DNA of 64,000 nucleotides from Erigeron canadensis (taxonomy: Eukaryota; Streptophyta; Magnoliopsida; Asterales; Asteraceae). The notes below the pieces were generated by a model. The model made no database searches and had not been told where the DNA came from. It worked only from the letters and a program-made list of their open reading frames with translations. The stretch lies in contig NC_057764.1 of assembly GCF_010389155.1 (NCBI RefSeq), forward strand, positions 13,144,001 through 13,208,000. Reading direction: 5' to 3'. Numbering within the stretch: position 1 is the first letter of the stretch; each line of letters starts with the position of its first letter. Shown piece by piece: positions 55,886-64,000 of the stretch. The position numbers and the translations under genes were made by a program.

Positions 55886-58422
55886 TGTGGCAACCGTCAT
55901 CTGAGTGTATTTTTCCGATGTACTTTTCCGGTCATTTATAGTTCATTACGTTCATGTACGCGACTTATAGTAAGAAAATGTATTTTAATGGCGTGAATGT
56001 CATTCATCTTTAAGGCAATATTAACGGAATGAGTGGGTTTATGCTTTATTCGGGCTTTATGAGTATTTAGACTTTAGAAAAATTGCATGTGAACTCGAAA
56101 ATAAGAGGAATACTAGTTGTCTTGTGGAAATGCCAAATTAAGCAAAATACTTAAAATTAAATCAATTAAAGATTTAATAAATAAATATAGACGTGTTTAT
56201 ATCCGTTAGAAAGCTATTGAATATTTATATTCAAATATATCGACAAAATGAATTAACGAGTATCAAGTTTTCTTGAATGATCGAGTCAAATGGAGTTTTG
56301 TAAGGGTCAATGGTTGGTCAAAATCGGTCAAGGCTAAGAGTGCAACAAAACCCTAAATTTCCCCTCACTTCTCTCATTTCACACACACATACTCACACAA
56401 AACACTCCTCCTCCTCTCTCTCTTTACCCTAGCCGCCCCTCTCCTTTCACTCACTCTAAATCCGGCCAACCACCACACGACCACCACCGGACCACTGCCG
56501 GCCGCCACTAACCACCACCAAAACACTATCAATCCTCATTATTTCTTCATCTTTCTTTTAGATCTTGGTATGATTCATACGGATTTATGTTAGATCTTCA
56601 TCAAAAGTCGAGTTTCTTGTAAATATATATGTATTTCGGATTTTGTATATAATCATATATATATATATATATATCCGAATTCTTTTATAATTATATATAT
56701 ATATCGGGTTTGAATGTCTATGTATATTTAGATCTGAAATTTTTATACCTTTTATGATATATTTTCGGTTGTGAATATCTATGTATATATATATCCAAAA
56801 ACTCATAGATCTGAATTTTTAAATCCGAAATCTTTAATATATATATTTTCGGTTAAGAATGTATTAACATGTTTTAGATCCGAAAATTTTTGATACAAAC
56901 TGATGTTTTCGGTTATGTAGCGAGTTTTGCTAATAAACTTACCCGAAGTCTATAGACCCGAAATCATTCAAATCGAAACCTTGTTAGATCCAAAAAGTAA
57001 TCACTTATATATGTATATTTGAGTGATGTTTTTGTATAAATATATGAAGATCCGAAAACCATGACCCGAAAACTCTTGAAGTTCGAAAAGTATGAACCGA
57101 AATCCTCCAAATCCATAGACTATGGATCCGAAATCTTCATACTGATGGTTGGTTCTCGTTCTTGTACATATAAATCCGATAATATATGTCTTGTTTTGGT
57201 TGATTTTGATTAGATCTAGCTTAAATCCGGGTTATAAAAGTGATTTGGATTGTGTATCATGTTTCGATTTAGACTTGTTCTTGATATTTGGTTCGGTCAA
57301 CTGCCGGTCAACCGCGGTCAAACTTGGTCAAAGGGCAGAATTATTGTATGCCTATTTAGGTTCTTTGGTCAAAAATTAGGGTTTGGTATTATTTGGACTT
57401 CTGGTTAAAATTTGGATTAAGTTTTGAATTAGTCAAAAGTTAGAGGTTTGGACAAAGTTAAAAATAAAAATTAAAATAATAATAAATTAAGGTTTGTTAT
57501 TTTGGTCAAAATTAATTTAAGATTTGATAAAGTCAAAATTGGGGTTTCTTTGGGCATAGTTAATTATGATTAGTCATTTCGAGCCGTGCTTATAATTGAA
57601 TCAAAAATTGTCGTAATATCGAAGTGATATGGACTTATGTATTTATATATATACAACAATCAATTTAACATGAACCTAAACATATAAATCATCGATTTAG
57701 TAAAGACATTTTTTTTTTTTATATAAATATAAAGATTAATGGACTTTGTAAAGGTATAACAATAATCAATGACTATCGGACTCAACATATTCCATAAAGA
57801 CTTCCCAAACGAGGACTTGACGTGATATAAACAATAAAACGTGACATTATTAAACGAACTATTTATTTGGACAACTTATAAGCACAAAAGAACTATTATA
57901 CATATTAAGATATTGGACAAGACATAATGGCATTCCCAATGTGACAACCGTCACCTGAGCGTTCGTTTGACTATACTTTTCCGTTTGTAAAAGGTCATTA
58001 ACTATCAATTTAAGTCTTTAGACGTGTGGCTATATGGATTAGAGTATGAATAAGACAAAACATGTTTATTGAGTACTAGTGCCTTTAACTTTTTAAGACT
58101 TGGAGCAAATGATTGAGGAAGACTAGTTGCCTCATAGAAATGCCAAATAAAGTTAAAATGAACTTTCAAAACATTAAGCGAATCAACGGATAGCATTTAC
58201 CTTTGCCGTATATGGCGTCGTTTTAATTTATTAAACGAATCGACAACAGAAAAACGTATTGATTTTGTTTTGGTCATAACTTTCAAACCGTAACTCCGTT
58301 TTTGACGATTCAAGCGGCCACGGCTTTACAGATATGGGTCAAGCTCGACCTGGTTGAGGTCGACTTGGTCGAGTTAGACCTGGTTGAGTTCGAGTATGGT
58401 TGAATTCAACCATATACATGCC

Positions 58423-58430
58423 TATATAAA
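58423..58430 (+). promoter_or_regulatory. TATA box of the solo LTR
   Basis: TATATAAA followed by a CT-rich leader, about 480 bp into the LTR. Confidence 0.55.
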
Positions 58431-60171
58431 CTTGATCTTTCATTTCATCAAAAGGGTTTACACACATAAGATTTCTCTCTAAGGTTTTCTTTGAAAAACA
58501 CCCTTTCTTCACAAAAAATTCAGATTTCATAGACAAGAAGAGAAAAGAGTTTGTCTTTCAAATCCTCTCTTAAATCATTCTCTCGATTTCGGTTCCAAAC
58601 GCTTTCAATCAATCAAGGCTTCGATCTTTTATCAAGAAACAAGTGAATATTATCATTCTCTTCATCAAAAACTTGTGTAAGTCCTGTTCTTAATCTCTCC
58701 GATTCGTTTTTATTCGTATATATATGTTTACTCTTTCGGTTCTTATCAAAAGCTAAGTGAATCATGTCTTTGATTGTTGATTGTGCAATTTTGGTTACAT
58801 TTGTGTGTAAGAAATGAATTGAACCTTGATTAAGGCTTTGATTTGATACATTATGCACTCATGTAATTTGGATTTTGTGCAACTACAAGAATTGAAGATA
58901 TCATTTACTTGGCTAAAAGACTCTAAAATTAGTCGATTCCGTATCCAAGATTAAGGTTGTGCAATTGTCGATCACATGATGTATGAAATTGGTCGAACTT
59001 CACCCTTTTTGTACTGATTTGTAACACTTTTGTGCAATCAAGACTCATGGGTATGAATTAGCTAGCCTTAGATCTCGTTATTTCAACAAAATCGCGTCAA
59101 AATCGTTCGTTTTGCTCAAATCGCGTATGAATCTGATCCCGACCATTTCTAGCTCGACCTCTACCTGGTCTAGCTCGACCTCTGGTGGTCTAGGTTGACC
59201 CTCTGTTGACTTTTGTCGCTTAAACGACTCGTAAGGTTCCTAGTTTGATCCGAAATGACTTGTTTTAACTCTCGAACCTTTAAGACTTGGAATAAACTCA
59301 TTTTGACCTCTGTCCAGATTGAACTAGACCTGCCATGGTCGAGTTCAACCACTTCCCTACTCATATAGTCGATTTCATTAGCCTATCGTGTCCATACGCG
59401 CTTATTCGGTTCTTAAATTTGACTAGTTTTCTCAAAAGGTGTAGTTTTGGTCCAATTGGCTAACACATGAATAAAAGATTTTAAAATAACATATTTGGGC
59501 TTTAGTTGGTCGAGTTCAACCATTAGGTTGAGCTCAACCTCAACTCGTTTCGGTTTTGTAAGCTTTTCGGTTAAAATCTCCGGTTTTGTCTAGTTTTCAG
59601 TAAATTCGAGTAAAACTTATTTTGAACTATAAAATGATTTCAAATGAGGTTGTATTGATATAATAATGTGTTTGAACTTAATAAAGGACTATGTTGTCAA
59701 ATCCAGACTCTTGTTCGGTTTATTCGAATTTTGTCAAACGTCGTTTTAGAAGTTAAATAAAGACATATGCACTTAATAGGCTAAGACTTAAGACCAACGA
59801 CTTTCATTGTGACTTGTCATGTATTATTGGTAGGTGTTGATTGTCGTGGACTTTGATTGTGCTTGTCGTGCTCGTCCGTTATACTTTCATAACACTTTTC
59901 AGGTGAGTTTCGTAGCCCCTCTTTTTACAAGTTTTGGGGTGGAAAGTATACTTATTTTTCAAACAGTTTTGTCGATTCCTGTTTATGTTCAATACGGAGC
60001 CTGTGCGTATAGAGTTACTTGTGCCATTTGACGTGCTTGATTTTGTTTATATGTGTGTGATTTATGTGTTTATTGTTGTGATTTATGGTTTGGACATGCT
60101 TATTGTATGAGTTTGAGACTTGGACATGAGATTTGAGACTTGGACTAAGGCAAGTACCGTAAGGCCGGACT

Positions 60172-60290
60172 TTGAGACATTGAGACTTTGAGACATTGAG
60201 TCTTCGAGACATTGAGTCTTCGAGACATTGAGTCTTTGAGACATCGAGACTTTGAGACATGAGACATGAGGCATGAGACTTGAGACTTTG
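60172..60290 (+). repeat. Minisatellite GAGACATTGAGTCTTC (about 16 bp)
   Basis: Six to seven units of GAGACATTGAG(T/A)CTT(C/T), decaying into GAGACATGAGGCATGAG. The older LTR copy (61100-61260) has only sparse GAGACTT words at the same place, so the array expanded in the younger LTR. Confidence 0.85.
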
Positions 60291-61597
60291 GACATATTAT
60301 GGCGTAATTCTGCTGATTATGTATTGAACTAATACTTGTTTAGACTTTAATGAATCGACAAAAGACTTATTTCTTTGACTAAGACTTTTTGACTAAAACT
60401 TACGAACTCACCAACCTTTGTGTTGACACGTTTTAGTATACTTTTCAGGTACTCAGGCTAATCAGGGATAAAGACTGCTATGCTAGGCTTGGACTTCGGA
60501 GATTAGTGCTCCTTTATTTATTTTCAGACTTTAAGGCTACATGCCTTGGAATATTTCTTTTTGGACTTGGTTGTAATAAGCTATTTTAGCACTGTTATGA
60601 CTTTGAACACATGTATTTGGGAATATATTTATTATATTCTATTTCATTTAGCAGTATTTCATGTAATTTCATGTCGTGTTGTACATGACACCTCATGTTT
60701 CCGCCAACGGTGGGGTGTTACACCCAAGACACTAGTATTGGACATGGACTTGTGCAATTAAGTAAGTACTTACTGAATGACTTGTGGACAATGTAAGGCT
60801 TTTGGACAGATAGTGTGCATGTTTCAGGTGTATCTGACTGTTTGTGTTCTTGACATTGACCTAGAATACTTATACTTGTGCTGCTTTCAGGTGAGTTTCG
60901 TAGCCCTCTTTTTACAAGTTTTGGGGTGGAAAGTATATTTATTTTTAAAACAGTTTTGTCGATTTATATTCCGTGTTCAATATTGAGTCTGTGCGTATAG
61001 AGTTGCTTGTGCCATATGACGTGCTTGTTCTTGATTATATGTGTGTGATTATGTCCCTGATGGTCGTGCTTATTGACGTGCTATTTGTGTGCATTGGAGA
61101 CTTGGACTGAGGCAGGTACCGTAAGACCAGACTTTGAGACTTAAGGCAGGTTGTTTAACCGTAAGGCCACATATCATTACTAAAGACAGGTTGTTGAACC
61201 GTAAGGCCACACTTTGAGTACCTTGGACTTTACGTGCTTTGAGACTTGAGTACCTTGACTTGTGGCGTAACTCTGCTCTTTATATATTGAACAACTACTT
61301 CATTTGTATTTAAAGAATCGACATAAAACCTATTTCACTACTGTGCTTTTTGACTAAAACCTACGAGCTCACCAACCTTTGTGTTGACACGTTTTAGTAT
61401 ACTTTTCAGGTACTCAGTCTATTAAGGGATAAAGACTTTTATGCTAGGACTGGACTTCGGAGATTTATGCTCCATTGCTTATTGTTAGACTTTAAGGCAC
61501 ATGCCTTGGACTATCCTGTTGATGAACTTATTGTATTGAGCTGTTCTAGCATCGTTATAACTTTGAACTCATGTTTTGGGAATATATTTATTATATT

Positions 61598-62269
61598 TGA
61601 TGTGACTAATTTATACCCATTACCCACATCATTATTGGCCATTTATTTATATGTTTTAAGTCTACTTTATGTGCATTTGGCGCGTTTATGGTGTTTGTTA
61701 GTAGTTTCAGGCGCTTAGCAGGTTACGTAGTCATTTGGCTCACATTTGGAAGACTATTGGCTAATACAATAATTCATGAAGTCGAGAGTTGATTTATGCA
61801 AAAGAAATGATGAAAGTGGCGAGTTAAAAGTTGAAAACGAGGTGGTCGAAGTTTTTGTGTCCACTGCGACGCAGTGGAAATGCACATTTGCCCACTGCGC
61901 CGCAGTGGTTATTCATGCACGAGTGACTTTTGTCCAGTGAGATTTGGCTGCGCAGCAGTGGTCGTAATCGAGGATCACTGCGCCGCAGTGATCAAGCAAG
62001 TCAACAGAGACAAGTCGTAGGGCACGACTGCGCCGCAGTGGTGGGTGTGTACGAGCCCACTGCGCCGCAGTCACCCTTTTGCACGCGAAGATTTGGCAGA
62101 GATATTTGGTTGCGCCGCAGTGGATGGCATGCACGATCCCACTGCGCCGCAGTCATCCATGTTGCATACGAAGGGAATTCCAGTGATATTTGGCTGCGAC
62201 GCAGTGGAGTCCTTCACATGACCACTGCGCCGCAGTGGGAGGCTGGTCAACAAAAGTCAACGGCCGACT
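61598..62269 (+). mobile_element. LTR-like start of a further element, interrupted by a LINE
   Basis: Sequence changes abruptly from the old LTR at 61597 to TGATGTGACTAATTTATACCCATTACCC. It runs to 62269, where a LINE tail joins. It contains the palindrome array. No second copy in the window, so the LTR identity is inferred from the TG start and position. Confidence 0.4.
61861..62238. repeat. Five ~81-bp repeats, each with two GC-rich palindromes
   Basis: Palindrome core CCACTGCG-C-CGCAGTGG. Sites: 61861, 61892, 61948 (degenerate), 61973, 62028, 62059, 62110, 62139, 62191 and 62222. First members of each pair are 80-87 bp apart. The copy at 61973-61993 reads GATCACTGCGCCGCAGTGATC, with matched changes in both arms. 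Confidence 0.92.
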
Positions 62270-62504
62270 TTTTTTTTTGGGTAAGAGAGCAAAATTATGC
62301 CCCGGTTAGCTGTATTATACCCAAAAACAAAAAAGTTCAGGCAATGTGACTTAAATATCACATTGACTATTACACGTACATGCTAAAAGCAACAACCAAT
62401 CAAAACTAATAGGAAGTGACATACCACTTCTGAAACTAGCCTATCTAGTAAACACCCAAAATAATACATACAGAATATGGAGACTAGATAGACCAACACC
62501 AACT

Positions 62505-63362
62505 CTACGTCTTGATTAAAGAAACTGGAAGCTTCCAAAACAGCAGAGCATCTTCAATGCGCTTATTTCTTTTAAACCGCAATGTCATTAATTTGAGTCG
62601 AACCGTAGAAACTACCACTTGTACAAGCTGACTTGCTGATCGAGTTTTATGAGCAAACAATCGTGAATTACGTTCTTGCCAAATTGCGTAAACCGTACCA
62701 GCTAAAACTAACTTTGAAACTATACTTTGAAATGAGTTCTTATGAGCAATCGGAAGCAAATCATGCACGATATCATCCCACTTCCCCACAGTCATATTCG
62801 TACCAGCAATCCTATTCCAAATTCTCATAGAAAAAACACAATCAAAGAACAAGTGATCATGCGAATCTGGTTGAGAGCTACACAAAGGACATACCAGCGA
62901 AACAACACTATAATTAACATCCCATTGACGAAGTAGATCCTGAGTCTTCAGTTTTCTTCTAAACACTAGCCATAGGAGGAACGAGTATTTAGGGATACAC
63001 TGTTTGTACCAAACAAACGGATACCATTCAACAATTGGAGCCCGATCGCGCAAATCATTCCATGCTAAAGAAACAGCAAAATTATCTAAAGAACCAGCAT
63101 TAGATCGCCATTTTACTACATCCTGAACATTATCCTGCAACAAGGGGATATTAGTAATTAAAATTTGTTGATCCCAATCAGAAGGAAGACGCCATGCTCC
63201 ACCATCAACAATATCAGAAACAGAAGCATTAAGATCATAACCAGCCGAATTAATCATCCTATGAGTCGTCCTATCAATAATCGGACAAAAATCTGCCCAA
63301 GCATCAAACCAAGCCGAAGTCTTCCTACCATTACCTATAATATACCAAAAATGCTTACGCAA
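62505..63362 (-). CDS. LINE ORF2, C-terminal zf-RVT domain
   Basis: 285 residues with GNGRKTSAWFDAWAD, CIPKYSFLLWLVFRRKLKTQD and the zinc-binding CPLCSSQPDSHDHLFFDC. It ends with the helical WQERNSRLFAHK region also seen in the 32510 LINE. Separated from the upstream RT frame by a shift near 63400, so the ORF2 protein is broken once. It is the best preserved LINE here. Confidence 0.85.
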   Translation of the reverse strand: MRKHFWYIIGNGRKTSAWFDAWADFCPIIDRTTHRMINSAGYDLNASVSDIVDGGAWRLPSDWDQQILITNIPLLQDNVQDVVKWRSNAGSLDNFAVSLAWNDLRDRAPIVEWYPFVWYKQCIPKYSFLLWLVFRRKLKTQDLLRQWDVNYSVVSLVCPLCSSQPDSHDHLFFDCVFSMRIWNRIAGTNMTVGKWDDIVHDLLPIAHKNSFQSIVSKLVLAGTVYAIWQERNSRLFAHKTRSASQLVQVVVSTVRLKLMTLRFKRNKRIEDALLFWKLPVSLIKT

Positions 63363-63411
63363 AATAGGCCGAATCTGAAGTAACTTCCTCCAACTCCAAG
63401 ATAAATTCCCC

Positions 63412-63978
63412 CTAATTGGGATATCCCAAAAAATTCCTACCTCTCAAGCGATGGGTATGAATCCATTTAACCCAAAGAGATTCTTTTGACGTTAACAAAT
63501 TCCAAATATGAGTAGCCATAAGAACAACATTAAAAGTCTCTAAACGCCGGATACCCAACCCTCCTTCTTGCTTAGGAAGACAAACAATATCCCAAGCCAC
63601 CTTAGCTTTACCTTTTTCCAACACACCTTGACTCCATAAGAAACCCCTCAACATTCGTTCAATTTCAGCCGTTACTCTAGAAGGCAATATAAAGACCGAC
63701 AACCAGTATACATGCATAGAAGATAAAACAGACTGAACAAGTTGAAGGCGACCAGCAAAAGATAAAAACTTACTCTTCCAATTATTAAGTCGGTTATGAA
63801 TTCTTTCAAGTAACTCCTTGCAATCCCTATACGCCAACCTTGAAGACACCAAAGGAACACCCAAATATTTAACCGGCAGCTTTCCCTCCTCAAAAGGTAA
63901 AATTGAGAGAATATCTAGCTTAACATGATTTAAAACATTACAAAAGTAAGCAGTACTCTTGGGTAAGCTAGCAACCAA
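63412..63978 (-). pseudogene. LINE ORF2, end of reverse transcriptase domain (partial)
   Basis: PKSTAYFCNV, PVKYLGVPLVSSRLAYRDC, LSFAGRLQLVQSVLSSMHVYW, KAKVAWDIVCLPKQEGGLGIRRL: the RT thumb/connection region of plant L1 ORF2. It ends at a stop (IPN*) where the frame shifts into the 62505-63362 part. It continues past the window edge. Confidence 0.85.
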
Positions 63979-64000
63979 ACCAGAAACACCCTTAAATTCC

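Larger units (their letters stand above)
57940..60722 (+). mobile_element. Solo LTR, 2.78 kb, with perfect target duplication
   Basis: TGTGACAACCGTCACC...CGGTGGGGTGTTACA with CCCAA on both sides (57935-57939, 60723-60727). No internal element sequence lies between two LTR copies, so it is a solo LTR left by recombination. TATATAAA at 58423-58430 is followed by a leader. It carries clusters of GGTCGAGTTCAACC-type words and a GAGACATTGAGTCTTC minisatellite. Confidence 0.85.
55886..61597 (+). repeat. Older long LTR (chromovirus/Tekay-type), split by a solo LTR
   Basis: Starts TGTGGCAACCGTCATCTGAG, homologous to the solo LTR start at 57940 (TGTGACAACCGTCACCTGAG). The arms share GGAA.ACTAGTTG.CT...GAAATGCCAAAT early on. 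After 60728 its 3' part runs parallel to 59880-60610 (GTGAGTTTCGTAGCCC, CTCACCAACCTTTGTGTTGACACG, ATGCCTTGGA). It stops at about 61597, where the next element begins, short of the expected TGTTACA end. The family call is by LTR style (2.5-3 kb, TGTGAC...GTTACA) only. Confidence 0.65.
62270..64000 (-). mobile_element. L1-type LINE, minus strand, running off the window
   Basis: The 3' end lies at 62270-62278 as an A run on the minus strand, preceded by CTCTTACCC, the same TACCC(A)n tail as the LINE at 32510. ORF2 C-terminal half lies above it. The 5' part lies beyond the window. Confidence 0.88.

Noticed and set aside
61861..62238. CRISPR-like array appearance of regularly spaced palindromes
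   Set aside because: The spacers are themselves repeated (~81-bp higher-order unit) and the window is plant nuclear DNA with no cas genes.
61930..62349. Open 139-residue frame with repeating WLRRSG and TAPQ words
   Set aside because: It is the translation of the palindrome array; the opposite strand is also open over part of it. Repeat structure, not coding, explains the frame, and it runs into LINE tail sequence.

Overview
This window is plant nuclear DNA made almost entirely of transposable elements. The evidence is AT-rich spacers, Ty1/copia Sirevirus-type and Ty3/gypsy Tat-type polyproteins, L1-type LINE reverse transcriptases, RPA-like (Helitron-associated) exons with GT-AG introns, MITEs and LTRs with TATAAATA boxes. 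The mix of Sireviruses with long env-like genes suggests a eudicot, probably Asteraceae; that placement is inference. I see no intact host gene, tRNA, rRNA or CRISPR array.

Layout. 1-5026: 3' half of a Sirevirus-like element (A) with a broken env-like gene, polypurine tract and LTR. 5027-7760: two related Helitron-like segments with RPA-like exons and a ~60-bp tandem array. 7760-15264: non-coding accessory DNA holding a 134-bp tandem duplication, a 4.1-kb TIR-bounded Tourist/Harbinger-like segment, a 282-bp Mutator-type MITE with a perfect 9-bp target duplication, and a decayed LINE fragment. 15265-17169: a 5'-truncated LINE. 17170-52009: a large Sirevirus (H) of about 14.1 kb, expanded to 34.8 kb by two later LTR retrotransposons that both landed in its env-like gene. 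These are B (27242-39356, minus strand, perfect CTTTC target duplication; gag plus env-like genes but no pol) and C (40752-49333, plus strand, gypsy Tat lineage, with an antisense mini-gene next to its 3' LTR). Conceptually removing B and C leaves H's env-like reading frame in register at both junctions. 52052-52501: RPA-like C-terminal exons. 54251-54620: a probable minus-strand LTR piece. 55886-61597: a chromovirus-type LTR split by a solo LTR of a related family (57940-60722, perfect CCCAA duplication). 61598-62269: the start of another LTR-like element with five ~81-bp repeats, each holding two GC-rich palindromes. 62270-64000: a minus-strand LINE running off the window.

Best candidate for something undescribed. 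In H and B the env-like module looks like an independent gene. It has a second promoter or leader resembling the element's own 5' leader: TGACG palindromes and a TATAAATA box in H, and a family of GACGATCTTG/CAAGATCGTC stem-loops in B. A splice acceptor lies just before the ATG in both. Amplified short palindromes recur in the non-coding parts of several LTR families here. All calls come from reading the sequence; no search or folding was run.
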